A stretch of 53,926 bases of DNA from NCBI GenBank assembly GCA_964505065.1, contig CAZDGF010000016.1:1-53926 (forward strand), in the 5' to 3' direction. Below, piece after piece: positions 11,118-20,826 of the stretch. Each line of letters starts with the position of its first letter. Within the stretch, counting starts at the first letter, position 1. The translations under genes were made by a program, and so were the position numbers. The stretch is from JABMMZ01 sp964505065 (lineage in GTDB: Bacteria; Bacteroidota; Bacteroidia; NS11-12g; UBA955). The notes under the pieces are model-generated. The model had not been told where the DNA came from, did not search any database, and saw only the letters and a list, made by a program, of their open reading frames with translations.

Positions 11118-12777
11118 TAAATGCTGTATTTGAAATTATGCCAGTTGTGTTTCTCATTATTCTAAACTGTGTTTGTATGGTATGCCGTTTGCCAAGCTTG
11201 GTTTGAAAACCAGTATTTACAGAAAAAACATTACCTTGTTTTGAACCTTCGTTATACCTTTGAGCATAGCTAAATGCTATAGAGGCATTTAATTTATTTT
11301 TTAATAATGGCTTACGAAAAGATGTTTGGGCATTGTAAGTAGAAAATTCTTTTCCACCTGCTATAAAATTGGCATAAGCCACACCACCACCCACTTGCAA
11401 TTTCAATTTACTTAAATTATATTGAGCATTTAAGCCTGCATTTAATACATTGCTATTGTTAAATTTTCTAGTAAAAATGTTTCTATCCTTAGCTTCTTGT
11501 ATTTGGGTAAAAAGGCTAACAATAAAAGGCTTTTTTTGGCTACCAAATCTGTAATTCAAATTACCATTATAGCTTTCATTTATAATACTAAAAGTTATAG
11601 AGTCATTCATTTGCACTTGACCATTGTTTCTTGTAGTGCCAAAATTACTATAGCCAAAACTCATATTTAACCTGCTGCTAGCATTTATACTTACATTGCT
11701 GTTGTATATGCTTCGCTTGGTTGTGTTTAATCTTTTTTTACTCATATTATCAGTATACAAACCATACGACCCACTTATGTTTATTTTACCTTTTAATAGA
11801 CTTACAGTGGGATTTACAGTGTATTCCCTTATATCATCTTGCAAAAGATTTATACCCATACTTTGAAAATCGGAACTTACTTGCCTTACGCGCATATTTA
11901 CACCCCATTTGTTAAAATTTACACCTGAAGACACATGCCCTGCAAATGCTGCATACGAAGTAGTATTTACCCTAATAAATTTATAAACTGTTCTTAAATC
12001 ATTGGTTTCTTTTAAGGTATCGTTTAATACATTTCTTGTAAAAGCACTTATAGCCAAATCGCTTTCTACAAACCAACGCTTAAAAAAAGTAAACTTAAAA
12101 CGAGGACCAAAGGTTACATTATCAGCTGGTTTTATGGTTTCAAAAGCAGGTACTTCCCTTAAAGATTTTGCATCGTCTTTTCCTCTAAAATAAATTAAAT
12201 CAAAGTAATTATTATCTGTACCAAAACCCATTTTTGCACCATAACCAACTCTTTTATATGAAGGTAAAATAACGCCAAAATTGGCATTCGTGCTATCTAC
12301 CTGCACCGCAGGATTAAACACCCCGTAAAATGCACCAAGCCTTAATTTACCTGGCTTTAGCTCTACCCCCACGCCATTAAAAACAACACCTGAAACAGTA
12401 TATTCGCTAAAACTCATACTTCTAAAACCGACATGTGCTGTAGCCCATTTGTAATAAGGACTTGCGCCAGTAAAATTATAATGAAAAGGGTGTGTTAAGC
12501 TTCTGCCTGTTTCGCTGTAGGTAAATGTAAAAGGAATATTTACACCATATAGCTTAATAAATGGCGAACCGCTAACAAACCAATTATAAGGTGCTACTCT
12601 TTTTATAGCTGCATTGCTATGGTAAAAACCTGCACCTATATTTAAGCTACCGCCAAACTCAAAAGGTTTTTTCTTTGCTACCTTTGGTATATTTTTTATA
12701 TTTTCTAAATTTTGACTATTAACAGAAAAGCTAAAAACGAATATTGTAAAAAGTGTTATGTAAAGTTTTATTATCAA
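11077..12777 (-). CDS. Predicted outer-membrane beta-barrel protein
   Basis: The 566-residue product has a signal peptide (to about residue 21, NSQ). From about residue 40 it consists of alternating amphipathic strands rich in Tyr, Phe, Asn and Gly (GGSLNIGAGFYHS, VGFRSMSFSEY and similar). It ends VSIQYGFNF; a C-terminal aromatic residue is typical of outer-membrane barrels that are inserted by BAM. I cannot assign a porin or transporter family. The start codon is TTG at 12777, the only start that keeps the signal peptide. It is the first gene of the operon with the giant protein (41-base overlap with the longer start of that gene) and the Fn3 protein, so it may anchor or export the giant partner. 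That role is inference from context only. Confidence 0.7.
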   Translation of the reverse strand: MIIKLYITLFTIFVFSFSVNSQNLENIKNIPKVAKKKPFEFGGSLNIGAGFYHSNAAIKRVAPYNWFVSGSPFIKLYGVNIPFTFTYSETGRSLTHPFHYNFTGASPYYKWATAHVGFRSMSFSEYTVSGVVFNGVGVELKPGKLRLGAFYGVFNPAVQVDSTNANFGVILPSYKRVGYGAKMGFGTDNNYFDLIYFRGKDDAKSLREVPAFETIKPADNVTFGPRFKFTFFKRWFVESDLAISAFTRNVLNDTLKETNDLRTVYKFIRVNTTSYAAFAGHVSSGVNFNKWGVNMRVRQVSSDFQSMGINLLQDDIREYTVNPTVSLLKGKINISGSYGLYTDNMSKKRLNTTKRSIYNSNVSINASSRLNMSFGYSNFGTTRNNGQVQMNDSITFSIINESYNGNLNYRFGSQKKPFIVSLFTQIQEAKDRNIFTRKFNNSNVLNAGLNAQYNLSKLKLQVGGGVAYANFIAGGKEFSTYNAQTSFRKPLLKNKLNASIAFSYAQRYNEGSKQGNVFSVNTGFQTKLGKRHTIQTQFRIMRNTTGIISNTAFNEQRVSIQYGFNF

Positions 12778-12812
12778 TGCTACAATATTATTGGTGTATG
12801 TAAAATATAAAC

Positions 12813-12866
12813 CTACCCCAAAAGGAGTATATTTTTATAAATTATAAAATACTCCTTTTGGGGTAG
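12813..12866. promoter_or_regulatory. Perfect 18-bp inverted repeat between divergent operons
   Basis: The arms CTACCCCAAAAGGAGTAT (12813-12830) and ATACTCCTTTTGGGGTAG (12849-12866) are perfect complements with an 18-base AT-only spacer. The element is 35 bases from the TTG at 12777 and 34 bases from the ATG at 12901, so it is centred between two divergent genes. A terminator is unlikely because neither gene reads toward it. A shared operator, or a structure in both 5' leaders that exposes or hides the GGAG in the stem, fits better. Confidence 0.6.
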
Positions 12867-12888
12867 ATAAGGGCAGTTTGTAATACTA

Positions 12889-12896
12889 CACTTTTG
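12889..12896 (+). promoter_or_regulatory. Weak -7 element (CACTTTTG) next to the 12901 start
   Basis: CACTTTTG differs by one base from the Bacteroidota -7 consensus TAnnTTTG and ends 4 bases before the ATG at 12901. No clear -33 TTTG is seen at the expected distance. If used, the transcript would be nearly leaderless. Confidence 0.3.
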
Positions 12897-12900
12897 TAGA

Positions 12901-14070
12901 ATGAAAAAAATAGTTTTACTTATGGCAATTGCTTTGCCAATATTTGTATTTGCTAAAACAAACAAAATAGAAAGGAAATGTACAACTAATAATAGGGTAT
13001 GGACAGTAGATAATAACCCAAGCGCACAGGCAAACTACACCACTATAGATGCAGCAATAAGTGCTGCTACCAATGGTGATACAATATTGATACAGCCTTC
13101 CCCACAAAATTATGACGGCTTTACATTAAATAAAAAACTAGTGATATACAGCAGAGGTGCACATGGACATTTAGTAGATAAAGATAAAAATGTGACGGTG
13201 GGCTCATCTTCAGTAAATGCAGATGCCTCTGGCTCTACAATAGAAGGTTTGTATTTTAGATATGGAAGTAGGTTAAATTTTAGTATTTATAGCCAAACAA
13301 TTGAAGATATTAAAATTATTAATAATTTTTTTTATTTTTCTTATATAGAAATGAATTGTGTATATGGTATAATTAGAAATAATATAATTGAAGGCAATAC
13401 TTTTTGGCTTGGTTCAGGTGGGCATTGTATATATATGGGACACAATCATGTAAGCAAAACAAGTTATAATACTATAAAAAACAATTATTTTATGGTACAC
13501 GCTCAAAATGCAAATTCGTATGCAGGCAGAAATTTAAGTATTATAAGAGATGCTAATTCTACTAACTTATTTAGTAACAATTTAATTGTAGAAAGTGTGG
13601 TAAGTGGCGGAAGTTTTAGCGACAATGGTACACCATTTTTTAGAGGCTGTGGCATGGAAATTCAAAACAATATTATATGGAGCAATGTAGCAAATAGAGC
13701 AAGGTTTGATACCTTAGATGCAAGTGCAACTTATACCAATAATATTACTTACTCAGCTACAAATAAACCTGCCAATTTACCAGGTACAAATTTTAACGAT
13801 ACAATGCCAGTTTTTGAAACTTCTTTTTCAAATTCAAGCCCACCGCAATATCAATTAAATTATAATTATAAATTAAAAAGCACAAGTATAGGAAAAAATG
13901 CAGGTACAGATAGTACAGATATTGGCTTATTTGGGGCAGGCTATATTTTTGATATACTGAGCAGAAGCAATAGTACACCAATAATTGAAGATTTTAGAAT
14001 TATAAATCCAATTATTAAACAAGGAGGGACTTTAAAAGTAAAAATTAAAGCTAGAAAACCTGAGCAATAA
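12901..14070 (+). CDS. Exported right-handed beta-helix protein
   Basis: The 389-residue protein has a signal peptide (about residues 1-18, FAK). Residues 35-70 (NYTTIDAAISAATNGDTILIQPS) are the typical opening of pectin-lyase-like beta-helix proteins. The middle repeats short Asn-rich turns (IRNNIIEGN, IKNNYF, FSNNLIVES, IQNNIIWSN), one rung per 20-25 residues. No catalytic motif or T9SS sorting domain is visible; the last 35 residues (ITEDF...GGTLKVKIKARKPEQ-like) form a short tail. It is 20 bases upstream of the large repeat protein and heads the four-gene operon. A structural or glycan-binding surface role is plausible, an enzymatic role cannot be shown. Confidence 0.75.
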   Translation: MKKIVLLMAIALPIFVFAKTNKIERKCTTNNRVWTVDNNPSAQANYTTIDAAISAATNGDTILIQPSPQNYDGFTLNKKLVIYSRGAHGHLVDKDKNVTVGSSSVNADASGSTIEGLYFRYGSRLNFSIYSQTIEDIKIINNFFYFSYIEMNCVYGIIRNNIIEGNTFWLGSGGHCIYMGHNHVSKTSYNTIKNNYFMVHAQNANSYAGRNLSIIRDANSTNLFSNNLIVESVVSGGSFSDNGTPFFRGCGMEIQNNIIWSNVANRARFDTLDASATYTNNITYSATNKPANLPGTNFNDTMPVFETSFSNSSPPQYQLNYNYKLKSTSIGKNAGTDSTDIGLFGAGYIFDILSRSNSTPIIEDFRIINPIIKQGGTLKVKIKARKPEQ

Positions 14071-14090
14071 TAAATTTCAATTTTTATTCA

Positions 14091-17000
14091 TTGAATTTTT
14101 TTAAAACTATATCTTTTGTATTACTGTTTGTCAGTGTTTCGCTTAATGCCCAACAAGTAAGCAGGGTAGAATATTTTATAGATACCGACCCCGATGTGGG
14201 CAAGGGCATATTTTTAACTTTTTCCCCAGCTGATACTGTTGAGTTTATTTTTAAAACAGACACCATTAATTTAAGTGTGGGCACGCATTTATTGTATATT
14301 CGTTTTTGCGATTCGAGTGGCAAATGGTCGCCCTATACAATGCAGCATTTTTTGGTGCAAGATACCATAAAACAAAGCAATATAAACCAAGCAGAATATT
14401 TTATAGATACTGATGACCAAACAGGAAAAATGATACCCATTGCTTTAAATAATGGCGAAGCATTGGATACTATGTTTAAATTAAACAATCTTTCATTGGG
14501 TACACATTTGCTGTATGCAAGGGTAAATATGGGTAATGGCAAATGGTCGCCTTATACGGTGCAGCATTTTTTAGTACAAGACACCGTAAAACAGGGTAAT
14601 ATAAACCAAGCAGAATATTTTATAGATACAGATAACCAAGCAGGAAAAATGACATCTATAAAACTTAACAAAGGTGCTACTTTAGATACAATTTTTAAAT
14701 TTGATAATCTTTCATTAGGTACACATTTGCTGTATGCAAGGGTAAATATGGGCAATGGTAAATGGTCGCCTTATACGGTGCAGCATTTTTTAGTACAAGA
14801 TACCGTAAAGCAAGGCAGTATACACCAAGCAGAGTATTTTATAGATACCGATGACCAAGCAGGAAAAATGACACCTATTATGCTCAATAATGGTGCATCA
14901 TTAGATACATTTTTTAAATTTGATAATCTTTCATTAGGCACACATTTGCTTTACGCAAGGGTAAATATGGGCAATGGTAAATGGTCGCCCTATACGGTGC
15001 AGCATTTTTTAGTACAAGATACCGTAAAGCAAGGCAGTATAAACCAAGCAGAATATTTTATAGATACCGATGACCAAGCAGGTAAAATGACATCTATAAA
15101 ACTTAACAAAGGCGCTACTTTAGATACATTTTTTAAATTTGATAATCTTTCATTGGGCACACATTTGTTGTATGCAAGGGTAAATATGGGCAATGGTAAA
15201 TGGTCGCCCTATACGGTGCAACATTTTTTGGTTCAAGATACCATAAAGGCTTTTAAAATAAAAAGTTATAGATATGTTATTGATAGTGGTTTACATAAAA
15301 ATTCTTTTGTAAAGCAATTTAATTTTAATCCTTCAGTAGATTCGTTCAATATGGTCCATTTAGAAAAAATGGATAGTATGGTGCCATTGGGTAGGCATTT
15401 TTTTAGAACTTGGGTACAAGATGAAAAAAACAAAAACTCTACTTGGCATTTTGATACTTTAACAATTATAGATTGCCCTATGTTGGATACCGCATCAATA
15501 AAAAGTAAAGGTGCTTATTGTTTAAACGATTCATTAACTTTTAATCAAGATATTACAAAATTTGGCATTTGGGCAAAAGATAGTTTCAACTTTAAATGGT
15601 ACATTAACAACAGTTTTTTAAGTAATAAAGATAGTTTTATTTATAAAGCCAATGCAAGTGGTATATACAATCTTAAATTTGAATTCTTTAAAAAATCCAA
15701 TGCATCATGTAAAGGAACTTTAATTCAAAATATTACAATAAATCCTGTTTACAATTTCCGAGATACTTTTACGCTATGCAATGGCGATAGTTTAAACATA
15801 CATAGTAAAATTTTTAAATCGCAAGGTGTATTTACCACAAAATTCAATACCATAAATGGTTGCGATAGTACTTGGATAACCAAAATAAATATTAATCCTG
15901 TTTACAATTTCCGAGATACTTTTACACTATGCAATGGCGATAGATTAAACATACATAGTAAAATTTTTAAATCGCAAGGTGTATTTACCACAAAATTCAA
16001 TACCATAAATGGTTGCGATAGTACTTGGATAACCAAAATAAATATTAACCCTGTTTACAATTTCCGAGATACTTTTACACTATGCAATGGCGATAGTTTA
16101 AAAATACATGGCAAAATATTTAAATCAGCAGGAACATTTTCTTCAAAATTCAATACCATAAAAGGCTGCGATAGCACTTGGATAACTAAAATAAATATTA
16201 ATACTGTTTACAATTTCCGAGATACTTTTACGCTATGCAATGGCGATAGTTTAAACATACATAGTAAAATTTTTAAATCGCAAGGTGTATTTACCACAAA
16301 ATTCAATACCATAAAAGGTTGCGATAGTACTTGGATAACCAAAATAAATATTAACCCTAATTACAATTTCCGAGATACTTTTACACTATGCAATAGCGAT
16401 AGTTTAAAAATACATGGCAAAATATTTAAATCAGCAGGAACATTTTCTTCAAAATTCAATACCATAAAAGGCTGCGATAGCACTTGGATAACTAAAATAA
16501 ATATTAATACTGTTTACAATTTCCGAGATACTTTTACGCTATGCAATGGCGATAGTTTAAACATACATAGTAAAATTTTTAAATCGCAAGGTGTATTTAC
16601 CACAAAATTCAATACCATAAAAGGTTGTGATAGCACTTGGATAACCAAAATAAATATTAACCCAACTTATAGATATACTGTTATTAGAGGGCTTTGTGCT
16701 GGCGATAGTATTTTATTTAATTCTAAATATAGAAATTTAACAGGCATATATATTGCCAACTTAAAAACAATTAAAAATTGCGATAGTATTGTAACATTAA
16801 ACCTAACTGTAGATAGTAAAATTATAGTAAATAGAATATTAGAAACCTGCCTTGGCGATAGCGTATTTATAGCTGGTGGACATAGAAAAGTAGCAGGTTT
16901 ATATACAGAAAAACAACAAGCATTAAAAGGTTGCGATAGCTTTACAAATACCACGCTAATTATTAATCAACCAAAAAACATCAATTTAACTTCAAAAATA

Positions 17001-17879
17001 TGTGCCAACGATAGCCAATTTTTTAATGGTAAATTTTTAAAGAAAACTGGTTTATACACAGCTAATTTAAAAACCTTTAAAGATTGCGATAGCATAGTAA
17101 AATTAACCTTAACAGTAGCAGATTCTATCAATACAAAATTAAAACTTGCAATATGCCAAGGCGATAGCCTATTTACAGGTAATACATGGAAAAAAGTAAA
17201 TGGAAATTATATAGATAAATTAAAAGCTAAAAATGGTTGCGATAGTTTTGTATTTACAAAACTAAAAATTAACCCTAATAAAAATACCAATATATTTGAT
17301 ACAATATGCTTTGGAAGCACATATAATTTCTTTGGCAATATTCTAAACAATGCTGGTATTTATTCCCATACACTAAATACTTTTTTGGGCTGCGATAGCA
17401 TTATAAAACTTACATTATTTAAGCGCAGCCAATATATACCAAAGGTGGTAAGTATTGGTTTTACAACACTTAGTACAGATACAACCTATAAAAGCTACCA
17501 ATGGCATTTGAATAGAACACCAATATTTGGCAAAACACAAAGGACAATAAATATTGAAATAGAAGGTATTTATGATGTATCTGTAACCAACAAATTGGGC
17601 TGTGCAGCCAATAGCTGGGATAATATATTGGGTGTAGATAATATAAATTTAAACAATATAAAAATTTATCCTAACCCTGCCAATAAAAAGGTAAATATAA
17701 ATGTTACAGCCACAAGTAATATTTTAGTTTATAATGCTGTTGGCAAAACCATAGCCACTTTATATTCTATTGAAAATGCAACAGCAATAGAAACAATAAA
17801 TTGGGCAGAAGGCGTATATTATTTTATAATTCAAAACAACAACCATATATTTACCACCAAAATTGTTGTTGAACATTAA
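14091..17879 (+). CDS. T9SS type A cargo with two tandem-repeat families
   Basis: The 1262-residue protein starts at TTG 14091: an in-frame stop lies at 14061, there is no ATG between, and the next in-frame ATG would remove the signal peptide (residues 1-20, LNAQ). Residues 24-390 hold five copies of a 73-residue module (EYFIDTD...LGTHLLYARV...GKWSPYTVQHFLVQDT), with a sixth degenerate copy to about 470. Residues 551-856 hold six nearly identical copies of a 51-residue module (YNFRDTFTLCNGDS...GCDSTWITKINI), followed by five diverged copies to about 1110. Residues about 1185-1262 (VDNINLNNIKIYPNPANKK...GVYYFIIQ) form a type A T9SS sorting domain, so the protein should be exported and surface-attached or released. 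It looks like an adhesin or surface-layer protein. Its stop overlaps the histidine kinase start by 17 bases. Confidence 0.88.
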   Translation: MNFFKTISFVLLFVSVSLNAQQVSRVEYFIDTDPDVGKGIFLTFSPADTVEFIFKTDTINLSVGTHLLYIRFCDSSGKWSPYTMQHFLVQDTIKQSNINQAEYFIDTDDQTGKMIPIALNNGEALDTMFKLNNLSLGTHLLYARVNMGNGKWSPYTVQHFLVQDTVKQGNINQAEYFIDTDNQAGKMTSIKLNKGATLDTIFKFDNLSLGTHLLYARVNMGNGKWSPYTVQHFLVQDTVKQGSIHQAEYFIDTDDQAGKMTPIMLNNGASLDTFFKFDNLSLGTHLLYARVNMGNGKWSPYTVQHFLVQDTVKQGSINQAEYFIDTDDQAGKMTSIKLNKGATLDTFFKFDNLSLGTHLLYARVNMGNGKWSPYTVQHFLVQDTIKAFKIKSYRYVIDSGLHKNSFVKQFNFNPSVDSFNMVHLEKMDSMVPLGRHFFRTWVQDEKNKNSTWHFDTLTIIDCPMLDTASIKSKGAYCLNDSLTFNQDITKFGIWAKDSFNFKWYINNSFLSNKDSFIYKANASGIYNLKFEFFKKSNASCKGTLIQNITINPVYNFRDTFTLCNGDSLNIHSKIFKSQGVFTTKFNTINGCDSTWITKININPVYNFRDTFTLCNGDRLNIHSKIFKSQGVFTTKFNTINGCDSTWITKININPVYNFRDTFTLCNGDSLKIHGKIFKSAGTFSSKFNTIKGCDSTWITKININTVYNFRDTFTLCNGDSLNIHSKIFKSQGVFTTKFNTIKGCDSTWITKININPNYNFRDTFTLCNSDSLKIHGKIFKSAGTFSSKFNTIKGCDSTWITKININTVYNFRDTFTLCNGDSLNIHSKIFKSQGVFTTKFNTIKGCDSTWITKININPTYRYTVIRGLCAGDSILFNSKYRNLTGIYIANLKTIKNCDSIVTLNLTVDSKIIVNRILETCLGDSVFIAGGHRKVAGLYTEKQQALKGCDSFTNTTLIINQPKNINLTSKICANDSQFFNGKFLKKTGLYTANLKTFKDCDSIVKLTLTVADSINTKLKLAICQGDSLFTGNTWKKVNGNYIDKLKAKNGCDSFVFTKLKINPNKNTNIFDTICFGSTYNFFGNILNNAGIYSHTLNTFLGCDSIIKLTLFKRSQYIPKVVSIGFTTLSTDTTYKSYQWHLNRTPIFGKTQRTINIEIEGIYDVSVTNKLGCAANSWDNILGVDNINLNNIKIYPNPANKKVNINVTATSNILVYNAVGKTIATLYSIENATAIETINWAEGVYYFIIQNNNHIFTTKIVVEH
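14382..15257 (+). repeat. Four near-identical 219-bp coding repeats
   Basis: Four head-to-tail copies with an exact 219-base (73-residue) period. Each encodes [IN/H]QAEYFIDTD...NLSLGTHLLYARV and ends HFLVQDT[VI]K. The last half of each unit is almost identical in DNA, including synonymous positions, while the 60 bases after FIDTD vary. Diverged copies lie on both sides (about 14160 and 15258-15470). This points to recent duplication or ongoing gene conversion. Confidence 0.9.
15741..16658 (+). repeat. Six near-identical 153-bp coding repeats
   Basis: Six copies with an exact 153-base (51-residue) period, marked by acaatttccg at 15751, 15904 and every 153 bases after. Units alternate between an SQGVFTT type and an SAGTFSS type in the order Q, Q, A, Q, A, Q, so the A-Q pair (306 bases) has itself been duplicated. 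Five further copies to about 17430 are strongly diverged and keep mainly C-x-GDS and GCDS. Confidence 0.9.
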
Positions 17880-20826
17880 TGATATTATAAAAAAATTAAA
17901 TTGTGTATTAAGGTTTAGTATTTTTCCTTTGTTTTTTTTATGTTATTTTAACACTTTAAATGCACAAAAAAATGATTATTTATACAAAGTATATAATACA
18001 GATAACGGTTTATCTGAAAATACAGTACATTGTATATTTCAACATACAAATAATTTAATATACATAGGCACAGGCGTAGGGCTTAATGTGTTAGATGGCG
18101 AAAATGTAATTGAAATAAAAACTTCATGCTTTCAAGCCATAAGAAGTATTATTCCTTATAAAAACGATAGCTTAATATTGGTAAAAGAAAATGCTATTTG
18201 CATTATCAATACGTTTAATTATGGCTACAGAGAAAAAGATTTTTCAGATGAAATACGCAATGCTATAAACAAAGGAATTTTATTGAATAATAGCATTTTT
18301 GCATCTTCAGAAAGTGGATTGGTAAAAATAGATTTATGTAATTTTAAATACACCTATTTATCTAAAAATATGAAAGATAGAAAAAATGAAACTATGTCAA
18401 GCGCATATCCTTCAATTTGCTTTTCTAACTTAACCAATAATGTATATATGGGCTGTAGAAAAGGCTTAATAATTTACAATATACTTGATAAAAAAGCATT
18501 GTGCTTTACCTCAGATACATTTACAACCAACGCAGCCTTAAAGTTTCAAAATAATTGTTATAATATTAAATATACAAATGGCAAACTTTTTTTTAGAACC
18601 AATGGTAACGATATTATGTGTTTTAACGAAAGTAATAATAGCCTAACGCTTACAAATTATACAAAATTATTTATTATTGATGAAAGTTTAAATATACCAT
18701 TGGTAGATGTTTTTGATAATGATACCAATTCAAATGAATACCTATCAAATAATGAAATTAATAAAAAATACCGTATTAATTGTATTTATAAAAACAAGAA
18801 AAATGAAACATTAATAGGTACTTTTAATGGGTTGGTAATAAAAAATAAAAACAATAAAATGTATAAAATAGATACATTAATGAATGAGCTTAAAACAACA
18901 ATAATTTATACTCAAAAATGCTACGATTATAAAAATTATAAATACTTAAATTACGAATCGGGCTTGTTAGAAATAAATACAAATACACAAGAAAAAAAAT
19001 ATTACACAATTCCTAAAAAGCATATTTCTGCTGTGCAATCATTTTTTAAGTACAAATACAATATGCTGTGTTTAATTGGCAATTTTGGCTATATTGGCTT
19101 TAGTTTAGAAACAAAAAAATATGTTCCATTAAAATTATTTTCTAATGCAATGGAGGAAAAAATAAAAACACTAACGCTTATTTGTGGTAATTACGATTCA
19201 GCCACAAATCATATAATAGTTTGTCCTTTTAGAAGCCCAATAATTGTTAAAGATTTTAATAAAAACAATGAATATACTTGGAATGGTAATGATTCGGGTT
19301 GGTTTAGAACAGCCCGTTGTTTATTTTATTTGGGTAATTATGATTATTACTTTGGGGGCAATGGTAGCGATGGTGTAATGCGTTATAATTTTAAAACAAA
19401 AAAAGGACATTTTTACTCGCCCAATAAATTTAGTAAAATAGGCGTAGCTACACCCGTAATTAATCAATTATTGTTTTACAATAATGCCCTATTTTTAGCT
19501 TCAAAAGTAGGCTTCTTAAAAATAGATACTGCAAGTAAAATTATATCGAAAATAACTTTTGATGGTAAAATTTTTAACGAGTATGTGCAAACAATTAGTA
19601 TAATAAAAAACCAATTATATGTAAGCACTCGTAATAATTTATATTTATATATAGAAAATAAAAATTTGATTAAAATAACTGCTTATGAAAACACAAAACC
19701 AGTAGGAATTCCATTCCAAAATAATAATTATATACAATTGCCTTTTGGCGAAAAATTATTGACAATAGATTTCCCTAATTTGAATGATAATACAAGTGTT
19801 AATCTTTCCCATATAGGCATAAATAATCAATGGCATAATTTAGTAGATAAACAGTTAATTCAATTAAATTACAAGGAAAATGATATTGTTTTTATGTTTG
19901 GTACAGAAAAAATAATTAAACCCGATGTGCCGCTTAAAATTTATTACCGTTTATCCAAATCGCAAACTTGGCTTTTAGTTAATAACTATAGAATAGATAT
20001 AGGCAATTTAAGCTTTGGTAAACACACATTAGAATACTACACAACCCAATGGGGAAATAAAAGTGCTATTAAACTATTTTCAATTGTTATAAAAAGGCCT
20101 TGGTGGGCTTCGTATTGGTTTTATTCGTTAATAGCAGTATTCATAGTGTTGGCTGGTATTTTTATAGCCCGTAAAGTTTACATTAAAAAATTAGCCAAGC
20201 AAAAAAGAGAAATGTTATTAACCATACATTCTATTGAAAAAGAACGCATGCGAATTAGCAGAGATTTGCATGATAGCGTAGGCTCAAAATTAAGCAGTAT
20301 AAAGCTAATAGGCGAAACATTGCACAATAGCCCAAACAACAAATTAGCTGAACAATTGCCAAATATTATAGATGAAACCATATTGGATATTAGGCAAATA
20401 ATCAATGAACTTAATCCACATAGTTTGCAGCAAAATGGATTAATAGAAACTATAAATGCGTATATAAAGGGGTTAAAAAACACTAACAATATAAATATTA
20501 TTTTTTCTACAAATACCCAAAATATAAATGTAACAGAGAATATTACAATACATTTATTTCGCATATGCCAAGAGGCAATCAATAATGCTATTAAACACTC
20601 AAATAGCTCGCAAATAATTTTAAAATTTAATTATATTGAAAATACTAACATTGAATTAAATATTACAGATAATGGTAACGGATTTTTACAAAATAATGAA
20701 ATGAATATTGGCAATGGCTTAAACAATATGCGCATACGTTCTGAAATTTTAAATGGCACTTTTCAAATACATTCAGCAATAAACAAAGGTACTGAAATTA
20801 AAATTTCTATATCTTTGCATACTTGA
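17863..20826 (+). CDS. Propeller-type sensor histidine kinase (HisKA_3/HATPase)
   Basis: The 987-residue protein has a signal peptide (to about residue 35, LNAQ), a large periplasmic region of short repeats (YNTDNGLSENTVHCIFQ, IYIGTGVGLNVL) typical of two-component-regulator propellers, and a Y_Y_Y-like domain (about 680-745). One membrane segment follows (about 749-772, after RPWWASYW). The kinase part has the HisKA_3 motif R-D-LHDSVGSKLSSI with phospho-acceptor His803, an N-box (EAINNAIKHS) and a G-box (DNGNGF, NGLNNMR). The start is one of three TTG codons at 17863-17871; no ATG precedes the signal peptide. The gene overlaps the adhesin upstream by 17 bases and the regulator downstream by 4. 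It presumably senses a surface or periplasmic signal and phosphorylates the partner at 20823. Confidence 0.9.
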   Translation: MLLNINDIIKKLNCVLRFSIFPLFFLCYFNTLNAQKNDYLYKVYNTDNGLSENTVHCIFQHTNNLIYIGTGVGLNVLDGENVIEIKTSCFQAIRSIIPYKNDSLILVKENAICIINTFNYGYREKDFSDEIRNAINKGILLNNSIFASSESGLVKIDLCNFKYTYLSKNMKDRKNETMSSAYPSICFSNLTNNVYMGCRKGLIIYNILDKKALCFTSDTFTTNAALKFQNNCYNIKYTNGKLFFRTNGNDIMCFNESNNSLTLTNYTKLFIIDESLNIPLVDVFDNDTNSNEYLSNNEINKKYRINCIYKNKKNETLIGTFNGLVIKNKNNKMYKIDTLMNELKTTIIYTQKCYDYKNYKYLNYESGLLEINTNTQEKKYYTIPKKHISAVQSFFKYKYNMLCLIGNFGYIGFSLETKKYVPLKLFSNAMEEKIKTLTLICGNYDSATNHIIVCPFRSPIIVKDFNKNNEYTWNGNDSGWFRTARCLFYLGNYDYYFGGNGSDGVMRYNFKTKKGHFYSPNKFSKIGVATPVINQLLFYNNALFLASKVGFLKIDTASKIISKITFDGKIFNEYVQTISIIKNQLYVSTRNNLYLYIENKNLIKITAYENTKPVGIPFQNNNYIQLPFGEKLLTIDFPNLNDNTSVNLSHIGINNQWHNLVDKQLIQLNYKENDIVFMFGTEKIIKPDVPLKIYYRLSKSQTWLLVNNYRIDIGNLSFGKHTLEYYTTQWGNKSAIKLFSIVIKRPWWASYWFYSLIAVFIVLAGIFIARKVYIKKLAKQKREMLLTIHSIEKERMRISRDLHDSVGSKLSSIKLIGETLHNSPNNKLAEQLPNIIDETILDIRQIINELNPHSLQQNGLIETINAYIKGLKNTNNINIIFSTNTQNINVTENITIHLFRICQEAINNAIKHSNSSQIILKFNYIENTNIELNITDNGNGFLQNNEMNIGNGLNNMRIRSEILNGTFQIHSAINKGTEIKISISLHT

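Noticed and set aside
15741..16658. CRISPR-like regular spacing of repeats
   Set aside because: The period is exactly 51 codons without unique spacers, and the reading frame runs through all units.
20178..20582. 134-codon frame antisense to the histidine kinase
   Set aside because: It covers the conserved kinase motifs on the other strand and shows no protein features of its own.
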